From positions 54,410,094 through 54,474,093 of the forward strand of contig NC_068576.1 in NCBI RefSeq assembly GCF_025698545.1: DNA of 64,000 nucleotides, read 5' to 3'. Source of the stretch: Gossypium raimondii (lineage: Eukaryota > Streptophyta > Magnoliopsida > Malvales > Malvaceae). Each line of letters begins with the position of its first letter. The stretch's first letter is position 1. The translations under genes were made by a program, and so were the position numbers. This document shows positions 25,665 through 37,247 of this stretch, in pieces. The notes below the pieces were generated by a model, which did not search any database, was not told the DNA's origin, and was given only the letters and a program-made list of their open reading frames with translations.

Positions 25665-26297
25665 TTAGCAGTGAAAACCTAAAACAGACCCATCAGTCAC
25701 TGCAATGGTGACTCTGCACCCAGATTTAGCCTTCACATGATGGGTGAAGAAATGCAGAACCCGAATCCGACCCCCCATTTCCATCCGAGACTCAATCTCC
25801 ATCGTGGGTCCGATTCGATTCCCATTATTAGTCCCGCCAAACCCACCAGGCACACCAATGGGCCCCATTGTCGTCGTAGTAATAGGCATCGTCGCCGCCG
25901 ATGCCTCATTCGGTGGCGCTAACGGAAAAGACTGAACGGCGAAAGTAGCAGCCATGTACTGGGTCCGGCCCGCTTCGATCTTCCCCGCGGGTATAAACAT
26001 GAACCCGACTTGAGAGCCCGAGTAAAGCAGCTGGATGGAGCTGTCGTAGTGAGAGAAAACGGCCCGGTTTGGGTTTCTAACGGTGACGTATTGGGAGAAA
26101 GTGAAGCTGACGGTGTTGTTACCGACGGAGAACGACGGGAGCTGCACGGTGTTGACGGAGATCTTCGGGTCTTGGGGTTTGAAAACGGTGAAGTAAACGA
26201 TAAGAACTATTATTACAAGGAAGATCAAGAAAACCGTTGCTACAATACACGAAGCTAGATTTGTACGACCAGATGGCGGCTTTTGTGGCTTCACCAT
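25665..26297 (-). CDS. LEA_2 / NHL-type membrane protein
   Basis: A single-exon gene of 210 aa in the LEA-14/NDR1-HIN1-like superfamily, which are usually plasma-membrane proteins with a beta-sandwich facing the wall; some act in stress and defence. A short basic N-terminus (MVKPQKPPSGRTN) is followed by one membrane helix at about residues 16-38 (CIVATVFLIFLVIIVLIVYF). Next comes the LEA_2 start PQDPKISVNTVQLPSFSV and the typical VTVRNPNRAVFSHYDSSIQL motif. Residues about 130-165 are an unusual low-complexity insert rich in Thr, Met, Gly and Pro (TTTTMGPIGVPGGFGG) within the domain. The end, CRVTIAVTDGSVLGFHC, is typical of the group. The family is certain; the individual role is unknown. 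Confidence 0.9.
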   Translation of the reverse strand: MVKPQKPPSGRTNLASCIVATVFLIFLVIIVLIVYFTVFKPQDPKISVNTVQLPSFSVGNNTVSFTFSQYVTVRNPNRAVFSHYDSSIQLLYSGSQVGFMFIPAGKIEAGRTQYMAATFAVQSFPLAPPNEASAATMPITTTTMGPIGVPGGFGGTNNGNRIGPTMEIESRMEMGGRIRVLHFFTHHVKAKSGCRVTIAVTDGSVLGFHC

Positions 26298-27727
26298 TAT
26301 AAATGTATTTTTGGGTTCAACTGCTTTGTTTTCTTGGGTTTGATCTAAAGAGAAGCGGTGTTTGGATGGGAGGAAAAGAGTGTATTTAAGGAGGGAAAAT
26401 GGGGAGGAAAGTGATCTATATGTGATGTAGAACAGTAAAAGTGAAGACTTTTTGTTATAATTTTCTTGTTTGTAGTATTTTTACAGTGTGGGGTTTTAAC
26501 TCTTTTTAGGAATTTTCAAAAATTAAAGCTTTAGATTTTTGGTTTTTGATGTCTTGAGGAAAGGAATCAAAGATGAACAGAAAAGAGAGAACAGTGGATA
26601 ATTAAGAAAAATAAATAAATAAAAAAGGTGGGATTAAGAAGAAGAAAATGTTGGTTCTGTGAGTTCTATTCTGAGGATGTTTGATTCCTTGCAAGAAAAC
26701 AGTTAATTTCAGTTTTTTTTTTCTTTTTTGGTCGGCCAATAACTGTAAACAACAGTCATCTCTCTTAAAAAACATGTATTTTCATTTGAAGGTGTAGGAT
26801 TTTAAGCTTGAAAATGAAGAATAAAATAAAGGTAATAACTTGAACTTAATTACTACTATCTGTCTATTACATGTGAGTCAAAAGAAAATCTTTAGGTAAA
26901 AGATATTGATTCCTTTTTTCCCACATGCCCACCGGTTCTATTTGTCAATACTGTAAAAAAAAAGACTTGTTCTAAGATGGTCTGAAAATTAGTAGCAATG
27001 AAAACAAATCAGTACCTTTTTCACAGTGGGAGGAAAACACAGTTTCATGGCAGAGGACAGACGGATGTGGGGGAAAAACAAATAGCCAAACTTGCAATAA
27101 TTGAGATGCCAACTTACCAAACAAATTGCAGCAAAAATTAAACTTTGTACTAGAATGCTGTAACAATGATGAGTGGTTGTCATGTTATACTAATATTTCT
27201 AAATATTTTGTAGTGACAATGCAAGAAATAAATAATATAAGTTAAATTAGAAGAAATGGTATGTACAAATGCAACATATACATAATGTAATTTCATTTGC
27301 TTTGCAGCTTTTCCTAATTTTCTGTTCTCCCACTTGCATCTGTAGGCACAAGTGAATGTTCCCTGAAAAATGTTGAACAATCAATCTTTACAGACAACTT
27401 CAAATGTATGTACAAGGTTTTTTTTTTTTAGCTCTTCTTGAGCTATGATCCTGCAATCTATATAAATATAGAATCTTAGCATACATATATTATTTATTAT
27501 CTTTGACTCTGCTCAATGTACTGATACTGATATAAGGGTCAAGTAATAAGCTTGACTGAGTGAAAGAAAGGAGAAAAAAAAAAGAAAAAAAAAAACACGA
27601 AAGCTTCGGCCTGTGTAAAAGAAGATAAGCCATCTACGTTCGCGTGATTTTGTTGCGGTCCATACAAAAATGGACTCGTCGTTAGGTGAATACATACAAT
27701 TATGTAATGGTATTCTAGGTTGGCAAA
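26298..27727. other. Intergenic region between LEA_2 and PI4K genes
   Basis: Promoter and leader of the LEA_2 gene to about 26420, with a TATA-like TTAAATA near 26384 on the minus strand. AT-rich spacer follows, then the PI4K 3' UTR. Nothing else is supported. Confidence 0.5.
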
Positions 27728-29592
27728 TCAGTTTGTGAGCTTGTCAAGCCAAGAATCCATGACTTCAGAGACAGTTTCCATGAACGCAGCTTCGCTCATG
27801 CCTGGAAGCAAGGAATCTTGAGCTTCACGAACGATCTGCTCGATAGCAGATTCCTTGTTAACGGTTTCTCTGCACATGATGCTTCCAATGGTGAAGGGAG
27901 TTAGACCTCGCTCTGCACCTTTTTTCAAAAGCATGGTGGAGATTCGCAGTGTGCGAGCGCACTCAACAGGAACATCCCACCCGTAATAATTCAGAAGTGC
28001 GATATCTTGTTCGGCATCCAGTGATTTTATATAGTTAAGAGTGTCTGGAGAGTAAGGTTGCCGTGATTGTGGCCAGTAAACCCAATCAAATGTGCAATCC
28101 TCAAACTGTAAAAAAGGCAAAAGGAGATTAGTTCAAAGATGAAATGATCTATTGTATTGATTAAATTCAAATCACAAATTCCCATATATGAGGTGAATAT
28201 ACATGTAAAACCAGGGCATTATTAGAATGATATGAGTTTACTTACATTCTCAGGCAGGCAGTAGCCGTGATCGATTGGAATAAGCACGGTGCGACCATCA
28301 TCTCCTTTGCCAATCAAGATATTACCAGCATGTCTATCAGCATTCGCCGTTCTTATATCAAACACACTGATCTTGTGCACTTCCTCCATCGGGAAACCTC
28401 CAGGACCCATGTCCTCACAACTCCCCGAGTTCTTCATAAACTTCTGTAACGATCCGAGTTTAACATTCTCAGGTGCATGTTCATACCCATCAGGATGGTT
28501 AAACCCTTTGTGCAAGCATTGAACCATGCAGGTAGGAGGCACACCAGCGAACCCCATCATCTCGCCCGACACAGATCGAGGTCCATTCTTGGGATGATCC
28601 AATATATAAGCAGCCACTTCTCTAACTGCTCCTTCTCCAACCTTTGTGCCCCTTTTCAGCCCTTCACCATTGGTTGATAACGGTAACCCTTGTGGATTGT
28701 TCACAGCATTTGGCTCCTCGTCGATCGGCTTGAAAATGGAAACATAATCAAGCCCCGATTTATCTTGCATGAAATAAGTCCCTCCAGTCCCTTCAGATGA
28801 TCTAATCGGCTGGTTCCCTATATCCAATCCATTAAATGTGGAATGAATCATGTCCCATATAAATGGAGGCAATCCCACTCTGGGGTTAACAAAAACAGGC
28901 TCCAACAAGAAATCCTCTGTCACAATCTGATGATGCTCATCGGATTGGTTTTTTTCTCCTCCTACACTACCTCTACTCTCATCTAGCTCACTCTCAGCGA
29001 CAACAGAAAGTTCCAAATCTTTCTCGACAGGTTTAGCTTGAACTTTGGCTGATTTTTTAACCACCAAATGCATCACGGCATCGTTATATTTACATAGATC
29101 ATCGATTAACCTTTGGTCGTCGATTTTTTCACCATTAAAGAATATCTCTTGTTCATCGACACCCACAAGGCCTTTTTCTTTTCTAGCTATCCTTTGTTTC
29201 AAATACCCAATGTTCCTATTCCTATTAACATGCAATTCAAATTCTTTCCCACAGCTTGTCCGTACAGTGATAAGCAAAAGATCGGAAAGCTTCAAAACTA
29301 AATGCAAAACGTTCCCACCTTTTACGCCGTAATCTTTGAGGAGCGAATCGTTCCGAGTCATCTCTCTGCCTCCGCAAACAAGCTTCTGGTTCTTCACTGC
29401 ATACCCTTTGCATGTCTGGATCCGGAGCTTGACGGAGGCTATCGAGTCCGACTCCAAAACTCGCATCGGAATAACCGAACCGGCGACGGAAAGGTAAAAC
29501 AAGATCGACTCACCCGCTTGGTTTTCGCAATAACCGCGAGAGCGAACCGTTTCTTGACGAACCGGACTCAAAGCACAGTCGGCAACAGACAT
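27728..29592 (-). CDS. PI4KG3: Phosphatidylinositol 4-kinase gamma (UBL-kinase)
   Basis: A type II PI4-kinase-like protein of the plant gamma group. Arabidopsis gamma-4 is reported to act as a protein kinase that binds proteasome and UFD1-type partners through its ubiquitin-like domains. Two exons on the minus strand, 29592-28246 and 28105-27728, give 574 aa. Two ubiquitin-like domains lie at about residues 30-105 and 108-185 (SIASVKLRIQTCKGYAV and NIGYLKQRIARKEKGL). The kinase part has the ATP-lysine region YVSIFKPIDEEP, the catalytic loop ANADRHAGNILI and the metal-binding loop PIDHGYCLPE. The length equals the one I recall for gamma-3; gamma-4 is the alternative. Location next to CBL4-like genes also favours gamma-3. 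A TATATAA box lies on the minus strand at about 30050-30057. Confidence 0.93.
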
Positions 29593-31915
29593 TTTCTTCT
29601 GCGATGAATTGAAGAAAAGGAAGAAAAAGAAAGACTGAACAGAAAAAAGAAAAACAAACGATTCTTTCCTACAATCCCTGCAAATGACAGTCAGCGAGAC
29701 GGGGACATAGCTGTAATATTTCGTTATCGTGAATGTGGAAGAAGGCTAAAAAGCTCAAACTGGGTATTGCGAGATAGCGGATTCTTTACCAAAAGAAAAA
29801 GAATCGAAAGCAAATGTTCAAGAACGAGAGCTTTTTAAATTGAACAAAGGAATCAACAACGAGAAAAAAGAAAACCCGTGGATTTGGCGATCCAAACTAA
29901 TCCCCCGACTTTGGTGCTTTCTTCGTTTCTGTTGTGATATGGCCGATCTTTTCGCCGATTTTCACTGCTCCGGTGCAAAAATCGTCGACGATGTGTAAGA
30001 GAGAGAAGGGAAAGTGAGTGGAGGAGGAACGGTAATCTAGCCGTTGGCTTTATATAAGCTTTGACCCAACGACTCCAACGGGAGAATCGTTTTTAAATTA
30101 AATTAAGGAGCACGACGCCGTTAGAATGTCAGTAACGGTCGTTTGGGTAAGTTCAAGGAAGGAGGGTTGATTTGACTTAAATACAATTGAGATTTTGCGT
30201 AGTGAGGTAAAAGTGAATTTGAGAGTGTGAAAGTAATTAGATATTTAATAATCATACTGAATCCAACCAATGGACATTAACAAAATTAAGTGCAACAGTA
30301 AAGGTAAAGAATGTTTGAGGACCAATTTTAAAATTATTTTCAATTTGCTCCTTGTATTGTATATAAATTTTACATTTAGCTCATTCTTTGTGCCCATATT
30401 CTTTTTATTTCAAAATTTTAATCTTAATGCAAATTACACTCGTCAAATTTATTAACTAATTTTTATAAGCAATATATGAAAAAACAAATAATCATAATAT
30501 TATACTTGTAATAATATATTTAGCATATTAATAGTTATCATTTAATTACAACTTTCAATTTCTAAAATATAAAATATAAATATTAAATTCATAACTTACC
30601 AAAAATACCATAATTTTACCTATGTTCTAGTGTCAAAGGAAAACATAAATCATTTGGCTTTTTGAATGACCACCGACCGTACAGATGTTGAAGTTGTAAA
30701 GTTCCCGTAAGCTAACGGAAATTTAACGGAAAAGTGGAGAATGTGTATTACGTAGGATCTTCCTTGAAATTAGATGGGTAAACAATATTAGTAGTCATCC
30801 AATTATAACTTTTTTTCTTTTTTAGTCGTTCAATTATGAAAAGTTACAAAATTGTCATTTAATCGTTAGTAAATTTTTTTAGTCACCCAACTATGAAATG
30901 TTACAAAATAGTTATCCAACTATTCAGTTTTGTCTTTTCTGATCACTCAACTATATTAGATTTTTCGGTATTTCTATTTCTACATTAACCAGCTAGTGAT
31001 CAAGAAAGACAAAATTGAAAAATTGAAGGACTATTTTATAACTTTTCATAATGAGAAGGCAAGAAAACATAACTACAAGTATAATCCACCCAAATTAAAT
31101 TTAAGATTAAATGAAATCGAATCATTAAATGAAACAAAGTTCTTTCAACATTATTTTCTTTTATTAACAAAATTCAAATTTAAGATAATATCAAGATTTT
31201 GTTAAAAAAAAAAAGCCAACATCTTTCAAGTACATTTAAATACTTAATAGCAAGTACAACTTTCAAACTAAAATATTTATTGGTATTCTGTTTTCTTCCT
31301 TATAATTTATTTTTAGAGTAGATTAACTTTAATTTGTTTATTGATGATGCTAACGCATCCGGTATAGTATACGTATAATCCCAAGTGCATGCAATCGAAA
31401 TAGCTTGAGACGCAAGATCCAAGTTCATTGCCGTTGCACTCGAAAAGGGTCTGTCCCCAAATTCTTCTTACAAATGTGTTAAAGTAATCACTCACTTTGT
31501 CGTTTAATGCATTATTATGCCTCCAAGTCACACATGCCATGAAAGACCTCTCTCTGTCTCTCTCCCCCCCCCCCCCCTTTGATTTTCCCATTTCCTATAC
31601 ATTTCACTTTCTAAACCTGCCATGTCCCAATTCACAAACCCTCTCCTTTCACAAAAGCGAATAAATTTATTTTCAAAAAATTTAAAAAAAAAATGTTAAT
31701 TTCATCCTCTCAATTGGTTGAATAATACTCATTAGTATTCAAACAAGCATTAAGAATTTTAATTTATTTTTTGGATGTAGATTTATTTTACGATGCTTAA
31801 TTTATATTCATAAAAAGTATTTAATGAATTATGAGTTCAATACATCCTGTTTAGCAGAAAGGTAGATATTTTTTACTCATTATCAGACAATCACTTATTC
31901 ACAAACTTTGTCTGG
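29593..31915. other. PI4K upstream region and spacer
   Basis: 29593-30060 is the PI4K leader and promoter. 30790-30970 is a dispersed repeat with tandem phrases like 'agtcacccaactatgaaa'. A run of 14 C residues sits at 31564-31577 next to a CT-rich tract. No gene is seen. Confidence 0.5.
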
Positions 31916-32240
31916 GGCTAATAGTTTTCATTTCCCGTCTCGTGGAAAACCCTTTTCGCTCCGCTTAGCCCTATCTCCCTCTAAGGGTATTTTAGTGATA
32001 GGTTCTTTACGAACCGAACGATCCTATTTGTTCAAATACCTAGCGACAAACTCCTATGTTCCTTTCATTACAGTATTTCTGAATAAGTTCTTCGACAACA
32101 AGCTTAAAGTTTTTCTTATTGATGATATTGATATTGATGATAGTGACGATATTGATGCTAGTGATGCTATTGATGGTGACCTTGATACAGACCTGGAGCT
32201 TCTAACTATGATGAATGCGTTAACTATGAATATGATTTTA
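31916..32240 (+). pseudogene. ycf2: Nuclear copy of plastid ycf2 fragment (NUPT)
   Basis: About 325 bases match plastid ycf2 around its AAA-type ATPase region. The translation has [20 protein letters not shown], then [35 protein letters not shown] and [11 protein letters not shown]. These are hallmarks of ycf2, a plastid-encoded subunit of the inner-envelope import motor. The frame is still open for over 100 codons, suggesting fairly recent transfer. The Walker A segment, GSIGTGRS in plastids, reads GSLRTERS here, so it could not bind nucleotide normally. No promoter or transit peptide is seen. Both ends stop abruptly in AT-rich nuclear DNA. Confidence 0.9.
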
Positions 32241-32901
32241 GTGTGGTGTGTTTAATTTTTTTTAATCTCACGTTATAGTATCTAATCCCATCACCACTAT
32301 TATTTTTACACTAATCGTAGATAAATATACCGTTCATTTAAAATAGCTATTAGAATTAAACAAGAGAATACATTTATTGTGTAATGTAAAGATATCGTTA
32401 TACCATTTCCACCTATATGCTTTTTGATAGAGGGAAATGATATAAAAAAAAAACAAATTAGACTAAAAGTACGAAAAATGAGGCTTAAATTAAATTATAG
32501 AAGAGCTGTTGAGTTTGGCAGCAAGTTAATGATGTGCCCACGAGGTGTGTTTTGCCTTGAGCCAGCAAAGTTGATGAGATGGTCGCAACATGTATAGGAA
32601 TTATTAATTAAGTAATTAATAAGTAAGGAATTGGTTTAACTTGAAGTACATGCACCTAAAGAGATTCGAGTTGATCCAAAGGGATGACATGTCCCACATC
32701 TCACGTTGAGTCTTCCAAAATATGAATCCCCAAATTGTATGATAAATCACTAATTTCTGGTTTTAAAATGAACAAAACCAAAGCGTTCTGAATTTGTTCC
32801 ACTAAGTTAGCCAGTAGGCCAAATGTTTGCCATACTGAACTTTTTTTGATTTTATGGTGCCATTTTTAATATCGAATCTCTGCAACTAAGAAAAGCATTT
32901 G
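32241..32901. other. Spacer 3' of CBL copy 1
   Basis: AT-rich. Holds the 3' UTR of the first CBL gene and otherwise nothing recognisable. Confidence 0.5.
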
Positions 32902-34267
32902 TCATGTCAAGTCCCTGCAGTGTGAAATTTCATGTCAGAATATTTGAATTTATACAAACTATATGCGCATAATCGTTAATATGAGAAATTAGAAATTTCA
33001 ATATGAAAATAACAAATAAATATCATTTTAACTTACATCAAATGTGGGATAGTCATATTTTTCATCAAAATTGGGTTGCGAGCTACAAATTCATCCCACT
33101 CTTTCATATCAATTTTTCCATCTTTATTTGAATCTGCATCTTTGAATGTCTGCGCATATAAAATAAAAGCTACGAAATTAGTGTGTTAACTTCATGAAAA
33201 TATTCTAGCTTCTAGTCAGTCATACCTTATCAACAATGACGTCGATCACATCATTGGAAAGGACCAAGTTTGATTCGTTTAGAAGAGCCAAAATCATCTC
33301 CTTGACCTTAAACCAAGAAACTCTAAATCAGCCTAAATGCCCAACACAAACCGCCAACCAATAAAGCAGTGCCAATTTTCTTGGACATGTCACAAGGAGA
33401 CACTTTCAGTGACAACCAGGGAAGATCGAGGACAGTACCAATATTGTGTTCATAGTGATGACATGACGTGGCCAAAAAAAAAAAAACGATAGTACCTCAC
33501 TCGTCAGTGGATCATGATAATAACCAATCAATGAGGTCCAAAGTATGCCCTTTACCTCCTCAGGTTCGATGAAACCAGTTTGCCATATATCATATAATTG
33601 AAATGCGACTGCAACATGAAGACAGTTCGCCATATTTCATTAATTTATTGTCTCATACACATGTACGTTCAAGAGACATGAAAGGAGTTGAAATTCTTAC
33701 AAGCAACTTTGTCGGAGCGAGGAGCATCTGGGTGAAAGATGCTTAGAGATCGAACGAACTCTCCGAATCCTATAAACCCATCATTGTTGGCATCGAATAA
33801 CCGAAACATCTATTACCGAACCAGGGACATTTGTCAATTGTTGTTGTCTCGAAGTTACGATGATGATTGTAATGGAAGGAACCAGCAGTGAAAGAGGCAA
33901 AAAGTTTACCCTGTTTGCAAAGAGATTTTGTTCGTTTCTGTTTCTGAACAAACCAAGTAGAAACTCTTCCTGTATAGATTGGAACTGAAATGTTAGAAAA
34001 TTTAGTCTCCATTAAAATATATTGATGGTTGCTTGCCTACCTTGCTTATATATCCATCATCAACTAGAGAACTGCTTAGTTGTCTGAAAAGCTCGTACAA
34101 AGCTTTAACTTCGGTTTCATTAACTGCAACAACATGCAACAGATACGGTGAAACCCAAAATCCTGGGAGGGAACACGACAAAAGGAAACTCACTTACAGC
34201 AGGTTTCAGCAGCAAGAATGGTTGGATCTTCATATTTAACTCGACACTTCATGCAAACGCAGCCCAT
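32902..34267 (-). CDS. CBL: Calcineurin B-like calcium sensor, copy 1 (divergent)
   Basis: A Ca2+ sensor that would recruit CIPK kinases to membranes. Eight exons: 34267-34198, 34123-34041, 33969-33910, 33809-33701, 33608-33556, 33306-33226, 33149-33037, 32914-32902 (582 nt, 193 aa). The N-terminus MGCVCMKC is a myristoylation site with palmitoylatable Cys3 and Cys5. The CBL pattern follows: EF1 [17 protein letters not shown]2 [14 protein letters not shown]3 [14 protein letters not shown]4 [14 protein letters not shown]2 is fully canonical (D, N, D, G, I, E), whereas most CBLs read [12 protein letters not shown]. The last exon has only four codons (completing M, then DLT) before TGA, so the FPSF motif phosphorylated by CIPKs is absent. 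Internal exon lengths (83, 60, 109, 53, 81, 113) match copy 2 exactly. Closest type CBL4/CBL5/CBL8. Confidence 0.88.
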
Positions 34268-34904
34268 CTTAAATGGTTTTGGTTTTTTCTTGTCTAAAGG
34301 TTATATGAACGTAGGAAAAGAGACCTATGGATAGGAGTGAAAGATTTTGAATTGGAATTTGCATGAATTCTATGGTTCCATGCGTTTATCTTTATTTTTT
34401 TATTATTATTCCTGATGTCTGGGGGTAAAAACTTTAGTAAGAATCAGGTTCTTCATTCGCCGCTAAGAGTTTTGGTCGGAAGAAACAGGTCTTACGGTGG
34501 AGAAGGGAGATAAACATTCGACTGATTTGTTCCATAAACCTTGCCGACTAATTGAAATAATTCCAAAGCCTATATTCTTTTTCTTACCATTCTAGATGTA
34601 TTCGCTATTAATGTCCAAACTTTTACGGTGGACACATGCACCAACGTTGGATCTTTGAAAATAAATCTGAACCATTAAAACAAGTTAATTTAACATTTAT
34701 TTATAACCTAAAACTGGAAACAGCTTGTTACTATAATTAAAAAAAATAACACTTTAATTTTTTTTTATGAATTATAATAACATAGCAAAATTCAAACAAC
34801 AAACGTGATTAACGATTCAAACCCAAGTCACACTTTGATTATTTAATGAGCCAATCAGAACATTTTGAGAACATGAGTCAGATCACTGATTATTTAATGG
34901 ACAT

Positions 34905-35475
34905 TTGGTACCTGAATTTGATTTTTTTTTACCGATACTTTTTTTTAAGATGTTACTTAAAATTTTTAAGTCTAATTTGATATTTGAACTTGATTCTTTA
35001 TTTTAGTTTAATATTTAATCTTTTTTTCTAATTTGGTACTTGTTAAACATTTTACAAATTACTCTAATATACTAATAATGTTATTTTTTATGAGGTAACA
35101 AAAATAATCAATGTATGATCGATATGTAACAGATGATATGATATTTTTTTGTATTTTATATGTCCAATTCCTTTTAATTAATTAATTAATTTATTAGTTG
35201 AAAATAATGGATTTCTTTTAATTTGAGGTTTTAAAATTTTTTCTTATTTAATATTAATTAGTTAATCATAGCTTAATATCTATTTTTTAACATGAATTTC
35301 CTCTAATACTGATAATCTTTTGTAGCATAGCAAAAAAAGTTAACACCGTTAGTGTTTTATGTAATTGTATAACATTTAACAAATTTAAGTATCAAATTGA
35401 ACCCAAAAAATTTAGGTGCCAAATTAGGAAAAATACCAAGTTTAAGTACCAAATTAGAAAAAAAATCAAGTTCAA
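34905..35475. repeat. Dispersed repeat with inverted ends
   Basis: The left end has 'atttggtacctgaatttgat' and the right end the inverse-type 'aaatcaagttcaagtcttga' and 'tttaagtaccaaattag'. Further inside, 'taatttggtacttgtt' faces 'gtaccaaattagaaaa'. This suggests a non-autonomous element with long imperfect terminal inverted repeats. No coding capacity. Confidence 0.4.
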
Positions 35476-35650
35476 GTCTTGAATGTTATATTGAGCGATA
35501 TTTAATTGTTTAATTTAATTTTAATTTTTGTAACTCAAAATCCTCGATTCCCTTTTTTTTTTTAAGGATTCTAAGAAAAATGAGGTTAACGAAAAGGATA
35601 ATTTGTTTTATTTAAAATTGGTATATCATTAAATTATAATTGAATTATAT

Positions 35651-36048
35651 AATTAATCATACAATCACAACTTTTAATTAAATCAATCAATGTACGAATG
35701 TAAACCTAAATTAGTATACACATGTTCAAGATTATGAACGTAACCAATTGAATTATTCAATTAACCTTATAACCATTAATTTCAAATTAAACTCATATAC
35801 ATGTGTCCTGAATTGCGATGTGATTGATTGAGTTATCTAATTAATTAATTATAACTTTACAATTGAACCAAAATTTATTCGAATATAAACCCTAAACTTA
35901 TATTCACGTCTTGAATTCCAAACAAACTCACTTGAATGGTTCAATTAATCGTACAATCATGAATTTACAATTAAATTTAAATTTATTTGGACATAAACCC
36001 TAAACTCGAATGCACATGTCTCAAATTACTAGCATAACCGATTGAATT
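35651..36048. repeat. Degenerate tandem repeat, four units of 81-107 bases
   Basis: Units begin near 35651, 35758, 35839 and 35943. Each has an ATTAATC-type start, a block like 'ataaaccctaaactcgaat' or 'gtaaacctaaattagtat', then 'cacatgtctcaaatta' or similar, and ends near 'attgaattattca'. The second unit is shorter. Similarity is by eye. Confidence 0.55.
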
Positions 36049-37247
36049 CAGTGGCATATCAATTATTTATAGTGACGTTTTTCAAGTTCAAGAATAGAAG
36101 TGGTCCATTTTAGGTGTTATTTTGAGAATGATTGTAAAATTCGGGGGCCATTTTATGCTGAAAACAAAAATTACCTTTCTTTTGAATACAAGTACTTTCC
36201 GACCCAAATCCTTTAAAAATCCAGATCAGAAACCCCAAGAAGCTATAGTCCCTTACTAGAGAGACCCACAAGAAGCATTGAATTAAAATATAAAATGCTC
36301 AGGAAAATTTTTTAGACGGATTTTTTTTATATATCCGAATATTCGATGGATAATAATATTTAATTTGGATTTGAATAGAGATATTCGAGTAATTCTTGAA
36401 TAATAAATATATTTAATATTTTTTAGACAGATTTACAAATTTGAATTTAGATAATCTAAAAATTGCTTATATCCAACCTATTACAATTCTTACTTTTGAC
36501 CCTCAATATCGACACATTCCCACCTTCAGATCAATTATTCTTCAATGCAATGTTTTCGAAACTAGACTTGATCAGCTGGTTGATCCGGTTGGATCGAGAA
36601 CTGATAGGTCCAACAATTCAACCTCCCTCGTCAAATCAAAAATTATTTGTAAATAATTAACTCGATTCTATTTTAAACCTGCTCATATTAATTTTTTATT
36701 TTAAAAATATTTATATTACTATAAATTTAGTTTTTATGTACTATAAACTATATACTATATATAAAAGAATAATATTATAATATATTATAAATATAGAAAA
36801 CGACTTTAAATTAAGTCTTTAACTGAGTTGGTGTCATGAATCCACGAACATATTCCATTAGGAAAATTATAAAATTGTCTTTCTGTATTAAAAACAAATT
36901 ATATTTTTAGAGAGTATTTCAATCTTTATAAGTCTTTGTAAAAGGCAATAAAAATTACATATAATGGAATTTAAATTTGCATTGATAAAATCTAATTTTT
37001 ATTATACATATTGATAATGTTAATTCGATACCAACTAAAAAATTGATCACCACACTAAAATGAATAATTTATAACATTTGATTGAATCCTGTAGGAAACA
37101 AGAAAACAGAGGGTTTAAATTAAGTTGCAGAGGCCTCTTCAAAGGTAATAATAACCACAAGGCACAAACACACCCTAGTTTTACAGTAGGAAATTTTCTT
37201 TTTCCGACTTCAAAGAAAATTGGGTCAAGTTTGACCGTCTTCAAATG

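Larger units (their letters stand above)
34268..37247. other. Spacer between the CBL genes
   Basis: 34268-34620 is the CBL copy 1 promoter side. 34905-35475 is an AT-rich repeat with inverted ends. 35651-36048 is a degenerate tandem array. The remainder is AT-rich without a gene. Confidence 0.5.

Noticed and set aside
25737-26258. Plus-strand frames of 61-82 codons
   Set aside because: They are antisense shadows of the LEA_2 gene.
31313-31591. 92-codon minus-strand frame starting MGKSKGGGGERDRER
   Set aside because: The Gly/Arg/Glu start is only the translated C-run and CT tract; no homologue is recognised.
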